NCBI RefSeq assembly: GCF_019237615.1
Contig: NZ_JAFAGT010000023.1
Location: 1-64,000 of the forward strand
Reading direction: 5' to 3'
Origin: Roseateles sp.
GTDB lineage: Bacteria > Pseudomonadota > Gammaproteobacteria > Burkholderiales > Burkholderiaceae_C
Length of the DNA: 64,000 nucleotides
This document shows, piece after piece, positions 9,001 to 19,884 of the stretch. The position numbers and the translations under genes were made by a program. The first letter of the stretch is position 1; each line of letters opens with the position of its first letter. Below the pieces are notes generated by a model, which was given only the letters and a program-made list of their open reading frames with translations, made no database searches and had not been told where the DNA came from.

Positions 9001-9248
9001 ACCTCGGCTCCATCGAGCCCGGCAAGCTGGCCGACCTCGTCGTCATCGCCGGCAACCCGCTGGCCGACATCCGCCAGAGCGACCGCGTCGCCCAGGTGAT
9101 GCAGAACGGCCGACTGTTCGACGCGATGACGATGAACCAGCTCGCGCCGGTCGCCAAGACGCGCAAGCCGCTGTTCTTCGAAGGCGCCGACGGCCAGACC
9201 ATGCCCATCGACAGCGAGGCGCTGGAATCCAGCCATCTGGGCGACTGA
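6003..9248 (+). CDS. TolB-like beta-propeller / amidohydrolase fusion protein, secreted
   Basis: 1081 residues. A signal peptide (ending LLAATLSAQA) is followed by about nine PD40-type WD-like repeats carrying SPDGK-type motifs (for example SPDGKTLVFD, SPDGKQIAFL, SPDGKYLAFV, SPDGRQLVYR), as in TolB and DPP-IV-like propellers. From about residue 660 a metal-dependent amidohydrolase domain begins; its HxH pair is H715-W-H717 in GFIDAHWHG, with later metal-site candidates in TVEHS and the IGAHGQREG segment, and the closing NPARNFGFDKDLGSIEPGKLADLVV. Such fusions are annotated as periplasmic amidohydrolases or imidazolonepropionase-like enzymes; the substrate is unknown, though the propeller could gate access of small peptides. 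Confidence 0.8.
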   Translation: MHRLKALPALLLAATLSAQAQEAPSKAPAWNVNAPPGVPKTANIDVRTGTWMSVDVSPDGKTLVFDLLGDLYTLPIGGGEAKALTHSIAWEQQARFSPDGKQIAFLSDAGGGDNLWVMNVDGSNARAVTKEDFRLLNNPVWHPNGRYLLARKHYTGTRSAGSGEIWLYAVDADAAKNKGVQLNEKPNWQKDLGEPAVSPDGKYLYYSQDTTPGRVFEYNKDGNGEIYKIFRQDLTDGSVEPFVQGPGGAVRPTPSPDGKYLAFVRRVRNQSTLFLKDLSTGVERPAWSGLSRDLQEIWAMWGVYPSFAWMPGSKEIVVWAEGKIWRVDPFKGAAVEIPFHVKDTRELREPIRQAQVVAPDKFAVHQLRGAQVSPDGQRVVYSALGSLYIKALPNGTPTRLTKQNEAFEFAPSWSRDGKSLVYATWRDDTQGSIRRLDIASGKETVLVKEPGKYLEPRLSPDGRQLVYRKVKGGGLTSPWHSLDTGLYLAAADGSGKAERISKDGSAPQFGASSDEVFYTRTSSISEVEQRFALMRLNLRDRSETEVARSDAAAEYSVSPDGQWLGFVERFHAYVTPLPSVQGQAGKTLTVGAKMDALPVRQLDVNAGSALHWSGDGKQLHFTLGDELFTASAEGKDKATSRKIGFEQASDKPSGKVALTGARIVTMKGDEVIEGGTIVVDGNRIVAVGKDIAVPADAKRIDASGKTIVPGFIDAHWHGAMNDAGLIPQQSWINLASLAFGVTTLHDPSNNNAAIFTQSEMQRAGVVVGPRIYSTGTILYGARTPFYSNVNSLDDALTHLNRQKAEGAISVKSYQQPRRDQRQQVLEAARQTQMMVVPEGGSLFQNNMSMVVDGHTTVEHSLPLADVWDDVKQLWGQTAVGYTPTLNVGYGGLDGEHYWYARTEVWKHPLLSRYVPRTVLEPRSVRRETAPEEDFNILKVARTATALSRAGVNTSIGAHGQREGLGAHWEMWMFVLGGMTPHEALRTATINPARNFGFDKDLGSIEPGKLADLVVIAGNPLADIRQSDRVAQVMQNGRLFDAMTMNQLAPVAKTRKPLFFEGADGQTMPIDSEALESSHLGD

Positions 9249-9273
9249 GTCGACCACCCAAGCTGGCTAGAAT
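9245..9273 (+). promoter_or_regulatory. Possible sigma-70 promoter of the gcv operon
   Basis: TAGAAT at 9268-9273 matches five of six -10 positions. With a 17-base spacer the -35 would be CTGAGT (9245-9250), only three of six, overlapping the end of the amidohydrolase gene. Transcription would start near 9280, exactly where the first aptamer stem begins. Confidence 0.4.
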
Positions 9274-9279
9274 GCCGGC

Positions 9280-9500
9280 TGTCAGGAGAGCGCTCCGAGC
9301 TTTTTGGGAGCCGCCGAAGGCGCAGGGTGGCATCACTCGAACGCTCAGGCAAAAGGACTGACAAAACGCCGTCGGTGGCTGACACTGGCGGCGTTCCTCA
9401 CTGGAGAGAGGCCGGCCCCCGAGCCGGCCCACCGAAGGGGCAAGCGAGCGCGGGACTGCCAACCGCCTTGTCAATCTCTCAGGTACCAGGGACAGCGAGG
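9280..9500 (+). ncRNA. Tandem glycine riboswitch
   Basis: Two glycine (gcvT-type) aptamers precede gcvT. Aptamer 1 has P1 arms TGTCA (9280-9284) and TGACA (9359-9363), GGAGAG at 9285-9290, CCGCCGAAGG and the 3' signature CTCAGGCAAAAGGACTG. Aptamer 2 has P1 arms CCTC (9396-9399) and GAGG (9497-9500), GGAGAG at 9403-9408, ACCGAAGGGGCAA and the 3' signature TCTCTCAGGTACCAGGGAC. The linker holds its own 7-bp hairpin (9365-9371 with 9389-9395). Glycine binding should turn on the downstream glycine cleavage genes. CGAGG (9496-9500) can instead pair with CCTCG (9520-9524) beside the gcvT Shine-Dalgarno, suggesting translational control. Confidence 0.93.
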
Positions 9501-9533
9501 ACATCCAAACCCGAAATCCCCTCGGAGCCCCTG

Positions 9534-10646
9534 ATGTCCTCCCTGCTGCAAACGCCTCTCCACGCCCTTCATGTCGAACTCGGCGCCAAGATGGTGCCCT
9601 TCGCCGGCTACGACATGCCGGTGCAATACCCCAGCGGCGTGATGGCCGAGCACAAGCACACGCGCGCCGCCGCGGGGCTGTTCGACGTGTCCCACATGGG
9701 CCAGGTGCGCCTCGTCGGTGCCGATGCCGCCGCCGCGCTGGAAACCCTGGTGCCGGTGGACATCGTCGACCTGGGCGTCTTCAAGCAGCGCTATGCCCTG
9801 TTCACGAACGACCAGGGCGGCCTGCTGGACGACTTGATGGTCTGCAGGCGCCCGGACGACCTGTTCGTGGTGGTGAACGCCGGCTGCAAGGAGCAGGACA
9901 TTGCTCACATGCAAAAGCACATCGGCGCGCGCTGCGAGGTCATCCCGGTGCCCGAGCGTGCGCTGCTGGCGCTGCAAGGCCCCGAGGCCGTGACCGTGCT
10001 GAGCCGCCTGAACCCCGGGGTCGCGCAGCTGACCTTCATGACCGGCGGCTTCTTCCAGCTGGACGGCATCGACACCTTCCTGACCCGCTCGGGCTACACC
10101 GGCGAGGACGGTTTCGAGATCTCCGTGCACCAGGACGATGCCGTCGCGCTGGCGCGCAAGCTGATGAGCCATGCCGAGGTCAAGCCCATCGGCCTGGGTG
10201 CGCGCGACTCGCTGCGCCTGGAAGCCGGCCTGTGCCTGTACGGCCACGACATCAACCAGACGACCACGCCGGTCGCCGCCTCCATCACCTGGGCCATCCA
10301 GAAGGTCCGCCGTGCCGGCGGCGCCCGCGCCGGCGGCTACCCGGGCGCCGCGGTCATCGAGGCCCAGCTCGCCAACGGCGCCGCCCGCAAGCGTGTGGGC
10401 CTGGTCGGCAAGGAGCGCATGCCCGTGCGCGAAGGCGCCAAGATCGTTGCCGCCGACGGCACCGAGATCGGCGTCGTCACCAGTGGCACGCTGGGCCCCA
10501 CGGTCAACCAGCCGGTCGCCCTCGCCTACCTGGCCAAGGAACACACGGCCGTCGGCACCGAAGTCTTCGCCGTCGTGCGCGACAAGCGCACGCCCATGGT
10601 CGTGTCCGCGACGCCTTTCACGCCCAACCGCTACTACCGCGGCTGA
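9534..10646 (+). CDS. gcvT: Glycine cleavage system T protein (aminomethyltransferase)
   Basis: 370 residues from the ATG at 9534, with CGGAG 6 bases upstream; the same frame is open further up through the riboswitch but that part is non-coding. The protein is a typical GcvT: LGAKMVPFAGYDMPVQY at the start, FDVSHMGQVR, RSGYTGEDGFEI, and GARDSLRLEAGLCLYGHD, with the C-terminal barrel ending in TPFTPNRYYRG. It transfers the aminomethyl carbon from lipoylated GcvH to tetrahydrofolate, giving methylene-THF and ammonia. It is the first gene after the glycine riboswitch, ahead of gcvH and gcvP. Confidence 0.96.
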   Translation: MSSLLQTPLHALHVELGAKMVPFAGYDMPVQYPSGVMAEHKHTRAAAGLFDVSHMGQVRLVGADAAAALETLVPVDIVDLGVFKQRYALFTNDQGGLLDDLMVCRRPDDLFVVVNAGCKEQDIAHMQKHIGARCEVIPVPERALLALQGPEAVTVLSRLNPGVAQLTFMTGGFFQLDGIDTFLTRSGYTGEDGFEISVHQDDAVALARKLMSHAEVKPIGLGARDSLRLEAGLCLYGHDINQTTTPVAASITWAIQKVRRAGGARAGGYPGAAVIEAQLANGAARKRVGLVGKERMPVREGAKIVAADGTEIGVVTSGTLGPTVNQPVALAYLAKEHTAVGTEVFAVVRDKRTPMVVSATPFTPNRYYRG

Positions 10647-10652
10647 GTCGCG

Positions 10653-11294
10653 ATGTACCAGCCCAGCTATCACGCGCCGCCTGGCCCCGAGGCCATGCTC
10701 GACCTCGTCGCCGCCACCGCGCTGGCGACGATGGTCACCGTCGTGGATGGCTCGGCCGTGATCGACCACCTGCCCTTCGTGCTGGATCGCCGGCGCGGCC
10801 CGCTGGGTACGTTGGAGGCCCATGTGGCGAGCGCCAACCCCGTCTGGCAACACCTCGAAGCCGGCGCGCCGGTGACCGTCGTGTTCCAGGGCCCGGCCCA
10901 TTACCTGTCGCCGGCCTGGTACCCGACCAAGCAGGCCACCGGACGGGTGGTGCCCACCTGGAACTATCTCGCCGTGCATGCCCGCGGCACCGCCCGCCTC
11001 GTGCGCGACGCCGAGCGGCTGCTGCCCATGCTGGAACGTCTCATCGCCGCCAACGAGGGCCCGCTGCACGGCGGCGACCACTGGAAGGCCGCCGACGCGC
11101 CCGCCGGCTACCTGGCGCCCATGCTCAAGGCCATCGTCGGCTTCGAGATCGAGATCGCCGGCCTCGATGGCCGCTGGAAGCTCGCCCAGGACGAAGCACT
11201 GCCGGACCGCCACGGCGCCGTGAGCGGCCTGCAAAGCCTGGGTGACCCGCGCGCCCGGGCCATGGGCGACCTGATTCAATCCACCCTTCCCTGA
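10653..11294 (+). CDS. PaiB-like FMN-binding protein
   Basis: 213 residues. The start MYQPSYHAP and the segments IDHLPFVLD, ASANPVWQ, YLSPAWYPTK and VVPTWNYLAVHARG are typical of the PaiB family, small split-barrel proteins annotated as FMN-binding negative transcriptional regulators. It lies 6 bases after gcvT and 27 before gcvH, so it is inside the riboswitch-controlled operon. A role in glycine metabolism is not established for this family; flavin-dependent chemistry on an amine or acetylated polyamine is possible. The position, not the family, is what is unusual. Confidence 0.8.
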   Translation: MYQPSYHAPPGPEAMLDLVAATALATMVTVVDGSAVIDHLPFVLDRRRGPLGTLEAHVASANPVWQHLEAGAPVTVVFQGPAHYLSPAWYPTKQATGRVVPTWNYLAVHARGTARLVRDAERLLPMLERLIAANEGPLHGGDHWKAADAPAGYLAPMLKAIVGFEIEIAGLDGRWKLAQDEALPDRHGAVSGLQSLGDPRARAMGDLIQSTLP

Positions 11295-11321
11295 CCCCGA
11301 ATCCCACCCAAGGAGCAATCC

Positions 11322-11696
11322 ATGAGCATCAAGTACACCCCCGACCACGAATGGCTTGACGTGCACGGCGACGGCACCGCCACCGTCGGCATCACCGTCC
11401 ACGCGCAGGACGCGCTGGGCGACGTGGTCTTCGTGGACCTGCCCGAAGTGGGCAAGACCTATGCCGAGAAGGAAGTCGCCGGCGTCGTCGAGTCCGTGAA
11501 GGCCGCGGCCGACGTCTACATGCCGGTCGACGGCGAGATCACCGAGGTCAACGAAGCCCTGCGCGACGACCCGGCGCTGGCCAACACCGACCCGCTGAAG
11601 GCCGGCTGGTTCTTCAAGGTCAAGCTGAGCAACCCCGCCCAGCTGGACGCGCTGATGGACGCCACCGCCTACGACGCGCTGCTGAAGACGCTCTGA
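11322..11696 (+). CDS. gcvH: Glycine cleavage system H protein
   Basis: 124 residues with a perfect AAGGAG signal shortly before the ATG. It carries the family start ([20 protein letters not shown]), the lipoylation lysine in [15 protein letters not shown] (about residue 64), and the C-terminal WFFKVKL. GcvH carries the methylamine arm between GcvP, GcvT and lipoamide dehydrogenase. The L protein (lpd) is not in the window, as usual since it is shared with other dehydrogenases. Confidence 0.96.
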   Translation: MSIKYTPDHEWLDVHGDGTATVGITVHAQDALGDVVFVDLPEVGKTYAEKEVAGVVESVKAAADVYMPVDGEITEVNEALRDDPALANTDPLKAGWFFKVKLSNPAQLDALMDATAYDALLKTL

Positions 11697-11730
11697 TCCT
11701 CGCCCTGTAATTCCTCGAAGTAGACCCGCC

Positions 11731-14619
<2,889 letters not shown>

Positions 14620-14623
14620 GGCC

Positions 14624-14881
14624 GTGCGCTGGATCAAGTCGCTACGTCGAAGCCCAGGCTTTCACGTAGCGCTTGGTTTTGCATCACTCGTCGTGCTGAG
14701 CGTCCTGTTCGGGGCGCTGGTCGGTGCACCTGCCACGGCAGAGGAACAGCAGAAGCAATGCAATTCGGAATGTGCAAAGGTTGCGATGCTGGGCCAGCTG
14801 GAGCCCATCTACCCATCGACTCGAACCAGCCGGGGCAGCACACCGTTGGAATGCAAGTGCGTCTGGTATCGGACGCGGTAA
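14624..14881 (+). CDS. Small predicted membrane protein with cysteines, unknown
   Basis: 85 residues from a GTG start preceded by TGAGG. A basic N-terminus (RWIKSLRRSPG) precedes one hydrophobic helix (VALGFASLVVLSVLFGALVG), followed by a hydrophilic tail with CNSEC and ECKC cysteine pairs, so it may be exported and disulfide-bonded or bind a metal. Its composition is less GC-rich than the neighbours. I do not recognise the family. A long inverted repeat (14640-14671) falls within its first codons, so it could be spurious, though the membrane segment and in-operon position between gcvP and sdaA favour a real gene. Confidence 0.45.
   Translation: MRWIKSLRRSPGFHVALGFASLVVLSVLFGALVGAPATAEEQQKQCNSECAKVAMLGQLEPIYPSTRTSRGSTPLECKCVWYRTR
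14640..14671 (+). terminator. Strong hairpin between gcvP and sdaA (attenuator candidate)
   Basis: CGCTACGT (14640-14647) pairs perfectly with ACGTAGCG (14664-14671), and an inner AAGCC/GGCTT stem continues it after a single C-C mismatch and a G-T pair. CTTGGTTTT follows. It begins 21 bases after the gcvP stop, so it may act as a partial terminator or an RNase-protecting end for the gcvTHP message. The T-run is weak, so full termination is not expected. Confidence 0.45.
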
Positions 14882-14892
14882 GGACCTGAATC

Positions 14893-16281
<1,389 letters not shown>

Positions 16282-16288
16282 TGCGGCC

Positions 16289-17089
16289 ATGTGTCTCGCC
16301 GCCCTAGCGCTCGGGGCACACCCGCGCTTTCCCCTCGTCATTGCCGCCAACCGCGACGAGGTCTTCGGCCGCCCCACGGCGCCCATGGCGTGGTGGACGG
16401 CCGGTGGCGTCGACCTGCTGGCTGGGCGTGACCTGGAGGCCGGCGGCACCTGGCTGGGCCTCACGCGCGCGGGCCGGCTCGCGCTGCTGACCAACGTCCG
16501 CGAGCCGGACAGAAGGTTGGACGGCGCGCCGTCGCGCGGCGAACTCGTCGTCGAGTGGCTGGCCGGCCGGGACGAGGCCCCGGCCTTCGCCAGACGGCTG
16601 CGGCCGGGCTACAACGGCTTCAATCTCATCACCGCCGATCTGGCCCGCGGCGCCTGGCACTGGATCAGCAACCGCGCGCCCGCGCCGGTCGCGCTGGAGC
16701 CGGGCCTGCACGGGCTGTCCAACGCCGCGTTGGACACGCCCTGGCCCAAGACAGTAGGCCTCAAGGCGGCCCTGGCCCAGGCCATTGGTGGCGCCGCCGA
16801 CGCGCAGCAGCTCGTCGCTCAGCTCATGGACGCCCTGGCCGACGCCACGCCCGCCCCCGACGCCGCGCTCCCCGACACCGGCGTCGGCTTGATCCGCGAG
16901 CGCCTGCTGTCGCCGCGCTTCGTGCGCATGCCCGACCCCGGGCAGCCCGCCCTGGCGCGCTATGGCACGCGCTGCTCGACCGTGCTGGTGCGCGAGGCCG
17001 GTGGCCGCACGCTGGTTGTCGAGCGCAGCGTCACGGCCGCCGGCGGGTGGCTCGTGCCCGTCGAACACAGGCTTGCCGCCTGGCCCTGA
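16289..17089 (+). CDS. NRDE (TANGO2-like) family protein
   Basis: 266 residues beginning MCLAALAL and carrying the family signature AANRDEVFGRPTAPMAWW. Other conserved parts are LAGRDLEAGGTWLGL, RAGRLALLTNVREP, FNLITADL and the C-terminal ARYGTRCSTVLV. The cysteine at position 2 suggests an N-terminal nucleophile-type fold. TANGO2 relatives have been linked to haem and lipid handling, but the bacterial function is not settled. It starts 7 bases after sdaA, so it is probably the last gene of the glycine-controlled transcript. Confidence 0.8.
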   Translation: MCLAALALGAHPRFPLVIAANRDEVFGRPTAPMAWWTAGGVDLLAGRDLEAGGTWLGLTRAGRLALLTNVREPDRRLDGAPSRGELVVEWLAGRDEAPAFARRLRPGYNGFNLITADLARGAWHWISNRAPAPVALEPGLHGLSNAALDTPWPKTVGLKAALAQAIGGAADAQQLVAQLMDALADATPAPDAALPDTGVGLIRERLLSPRFVRMPDPGQPALARYGTRCSTVLVREAGGRTLVVERSVTAAGGWLVPVEHRLAAWP

Positions 17090-17111
17090 GCCCCAGCCGC
17101 GCCGGGCTCAG
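17086..17111. terminator. Hairpin containing both convergent stop codons
   Basis: CTGAGCCC (17086-17093) and GGGCTCAG (17104-17111) form an 8-bp stem. Each arm contains the stop codon of one of two convergent genes: TGA 17087-17089 for the NRDE gene and the complement of TGA at 17108-17110 for the beta-propeller lipoprotein. There is no T-run on either side. It may serve as a shared transcript end in both directions. Confidence 0.4.
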
Positions 17112-18235
17112 AGATCCAGCCCGGCATCAATGGGCGGCGTGCCCAGCCCGGTGAAGTCGCCGATCAGCTTGGCGTCATAGGGCCCGTTGAGCTGGTTGAA
17201 GCCCCTGCCGGCGACATTCAGCATGCCCTGCTGGAAGACGATGTTGCTGCCCGCATCGATCTCGATCACCCGGTTGTTGAACTGGTCGCTGATCAGCGTG
17301 TTGCCATTGGCGAGCCGCACGGCGCGCGTCGGCAGCGGGTTGGAGTTGCTGCCCGCCATCGTGTTCGTCACGTACTGCCAGACGATGTGGTCGCGCGGGT
17401 CCAGCTCGACGATGCGGTTGTTGTTGGAATCCGTAATCAGCGTGTTGCCGCTGGGCAGCCGGCTCGCGAAGGCGACGCCGCTCAGGCTGCCGCCCGCGGT
17501 GAACTGCTTGACCAGGCCGCCCCGCGGTGTGACTTCGATCGCCCGGTTGTTGTTCTCGTCGGCGATCAGGATGTTGCCGTTGTCCAGCAACTCGGCGCTG
17601 TTCGGGTTGTTCAGCTGGTTCGGGCCGCTACCGGACACGCCGGTGGTGCCGTACTGCCACACCAGGTGCATCCGGCGGTCGACGACGATGATCCGCTGAT
17701 TGGCCTGGTCGGTAATGATGACGTGCAGACCCGCCTCGCCCTGGAAGCCCTTCAGCGCCGCGGCCTGCACCGGCGTGTTGAGCTGGTTCGCGCCCGCGCC
17801 GGCCACGCCGGCCTGACCGTACTGCCAGACGATGTGGCCACCGCGATTCACCAGCATGACGCGGTTGTCCGGGCAGCCGTTCACGGGATCCGAGCAGCCC
17901 GGCAGCGGCGGCGAGCTGGGCGGTATGCCCGTGCCGGATATCAGCGTCAGCTCACCGTAGCGCTCCGCGTCATTGACGCCGACCACGCTGGTCGGCCCGG
18001 CATGGTCCGACCCGTCGCCGAATTGCCAGGTGACCGCATGCGTCGTCGGGTCGACGACGATGACGCGGTTGTTGAACTGATCCGCGATCAGGATCTGCCC
18101 GGTGTTCACCGCATGTGACGCTGGTTGCAGCGTCGACACGCTTTCGTCGGCTCCGCCGCCGCCGCAGGCGGGCAACAGCGCGGTGATGGTCAGGCCAGAC
18201 AGCAGCGTCAGGCTCGGTAGGTGGCAGCGCTTCAT
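17108..18235 (-). CDS. Beta-propeller (NHL-like) lipoprotein
   Basis: 375 residues from the ATG at 18235, chosen over an upstream start because GGAGG lies just ahead and a lipoprotein signal follows (LSGLTITALLPACGGGG, Cys about residue 22). The mature part has six repeats built on a D-x-NNR-V-x-E-x-D pattern (ADQFNNRVIVVD, TDQANQRIIVVD, ADENNNRAIEVT, TDSNNNRIVELD, SDQFNNRVIEID), each followed by an IVWQYG-like strand, which predicts a six-bladed NHL-type propeller. The glycine run after the lipid Cys is a typical flexible tether. The ligand is unknown; a surface or periplasmic binding role is likely. Confidence 0.75.
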   Translation of the reverse strand: MKRCHLPSLTLLSGLTITALLPACGGGGADESVSTLQPASHAVNTGQILIADQFNNRVIVVDPTTHAVTWQFGDGSDHAGPTSVVGVNDAERYGELTLISGTGIPPSSPPLPGCSDPVNGCPDNRVMLVNRGGHIVWQYGQAGVAGAGANQLNTPVQAAALKGFQGEAGLHVIITDQANQRIIVVDRRMHLVWQYGTTGVSGSGPNQLNNPNSAELLDNGNILIADENNNRAIEVTPRGGLVKQFTAGGSLSGVAFASRLPSGNTLITDSNNNRIVELDPRDHIVWQYVTNTMAGSNSNPLPTRAVRLANGNTLISDQFNNRVIEIDAGSNIVFQQGMLNVAGRGFNQLNGPYDAKLIGDFTGLGTPPIDAGLDL

Positions 18236-18464
18236 GGCGTCCTCCATGCAAACCCAGCACACGTACCAGCCGTCCGGCATGCATCCGCTGGGTCAAAGCA
18301 GCCTACGCCCGGCGGGCGCCATCCCATAGCCCACTCTGGGTCGATGGAAAAGTCGACGGCAACCGAAGCACGCCGCTGTCTCCGACGAAGACCGTGGCCC
18401 GGCGTAAACCCCTGCCCGCGTCGTCACAAGCCCCCCGGCGGAGCCGCGACACAATCCGGCCGCC

Positions 18465-19835
18465 GTGTCAGCCGCCATCGCCCTCCCCCGCCGCGCGCCG
18501 CCCGACCCGCGCCTGCTGCAGCGTAGTCTGCTGCTGGCGGCGCTGCTGCATGTATGGCTGGTGCTGTTCTTCGGCAACGCCATCGGCACGGCGGCGCCAG
18601 GCCGGGGGGTGTGGGGCAGCCTCACCGTCCAGCTGCTGAGCCGCAGCGGCGGCACCACCACGATGCCGCCGGGCGAGCCGGTACGGGAATGGCGCGACAA
18701 CGGCGCCCATGGCAAGGGCCCTCAGCCTCGCCAGGGCGGCCGGGTTCGCCCCGCCGCGCCGGCGGCCGCCGACCCCGGTGCCGCCGAACTGGGTCGCTGG
18801 AATCCACGCGACGTGGCGCCGGAGGCGGCTCGCACCGACGAAGCCTCGGCCGCACCACCCAGCACGGCGACACTGGACCTGCCCGAAGGTTTCAAGCCCA
18901 TAGCGCGCGAACCCCTTGCCGCGCCCGCGCACCACCGTGTCGCCATGCCGGCACCGGCCATCGAGCTGCCGGCCGCCATCGGCCGGCTGGAGGCCCGCCC
19001 GAGCACAGACCTCGTGCCCCTGCCCCCGACCGCCAGCCTGCGCACCCTGCCACGACCGGCTGCCCTGCCCCCACCGCCCGGCGAGTTGCCTGCACCGGTC
19101 AGTCGCCTGGAGGCCGCGCCCCCTCCCGCACGGGCCGCCATGCTGCCCCGGGCGGCAGAATTGCGCGCCGCCCCGCCGGCCGCCGCCCTTTCCGTCGGAA
19201 CGGCCCTGCCCGCCACGGTTCAACGCCTGGAGGCGCCCGGTGCCGAAGGGGGCGTGGTCGCGCCGCTCAGCCGGCCCAGCGGGCTGCGCGCACCGGCCGC
19301 GCCCCCATTGCCGAGCGGCCAGGATCTGCCCGCCCCGGTGCAGCGGCTGGAGTCGACGGACGGCGGCGTCGCGCCGCTACAGCCGGCGCCCCAGCAGCGC
19401 GCGGTGCCGGGCGCATCTGCCCCGCCGGAGCTGTCCGACGCGCTGCCGGGCCAGGTGGCCATGCCGGCGGGCCCCGCCGGACTCGCGAAGGGTGACCCCG
19501 CGGCCGACCCCTTCGCCGCGCCAAAGGCCGCGGCCGGATCGCCTGACGCCGGCCCACGCCTCGGGCCCGACCTGGCCCTGCCGCCCAGCTCTGCCGCCAG
19601 CGCGCCGCGGGCACCGCTGAACCTGTCGCTGCCGCGCGGCGGCGACATCGCGGCCCGCCGCGGCCCCGGCCTGGTCGACCTGCTGCCCCAACCGCCCGAA
19701 CGCAAGTCCAGGCTGGAGCATTCCATCGAGAACGCCGCCAACCAGGACTGCCGCAAGGCCTACGCCAACACCGGCCTCCTGGCCGCGCTGCCGCTGGCCG
19801 TGGACGCGGCGCGTGGCAAGGGCTGCAAGTGGTGA
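18465..19835 (+). CDS. Proline/alanine-rich membrane-anchored protein with exact 40-residue repeats
   Basis: 456 residues from a GTG start. One membrane helix (LLLAALLHVWLVLFFGNAI, about residues 22-40) anchors a long Pro/Ala-rich region, and a short conserved-looking C-terminus contains two cysteines (DCRKAY and KGCKW). The middle has a tandem repeat whose core, L-P-A-x-(V/I)-x-R-L-E, starts at residues 168, 208, 248 and 288, exactly 40 residues apart. The layout (inner-membrane helix, stiff Pro-rich spacer, small terminal domain) resembles TonB-like energy transducers, but no TonB C-terminal domain is seen. The function is unknown; spanning the periplasm is the most reasonable guess. Confidence 0.65.
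   Translation: MSAAIALPRRAPPDPRLLQRSLLLAALLHVWLVLFFGNAIGTAAPGRGVWGSLTVQLLSRSGGTTTMPPGEPVREWRDNGAHGKGPQPRQGGRVRPAAPAAADPGAAELGRWNPRDVAPEAARTDEASAAPPSTATLDLPEGFKPIAREPLAAPAHHRVAMPAPAIELPAAIGRLEARPSTDLVPLPPTASLRTLPRPAALPPPPGELPAPVSRLEAAPPPARAAMLPRAAELRAAPPAAALSVGTALPATVQRLEAPGAEGGVVAPLSRPSGLRAPAAPPLPSGQDLPAPVQRLESTDGGVAPLQPAPQQRAVPGASAPPELSDALPGQVAMPAGPAGLAKGDPAADPFAAPKAAAGSPDAGPRLGPDLALPPSSAASAPRAPLNLSLPRGGDIAARRGPGLVDLLPQPPERKSRLEHSIENAANQDCRKAYANTGLLAALPLAVDAARGKGCKW
18966..19352 (+). repeat. Four-unit 120-bp-period repeat inside the Pro-rich gene
   Basis: The codons for the LPAxVxRLE core begin at 18966, 19086, 19206 and 19326, i.e. exactly every 120 bases with no insertion or deletion. The units have diverged strongly at both DNA and protein level outside the core. 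Confidence 0.8.
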
Positions 19836-19884
19836 GGGCCCTGGCCGCGATCGCAGAGGCATGGCCCTCGGCCAGGCCCCGAGG

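Noticed and set aside
9327-9533. N-terminal extension of gcvT through the riboswitch
   Set aside because: The frame is open but lies in the aptamer RNA. The GcvT family start and a good ribosome site are at 9534.
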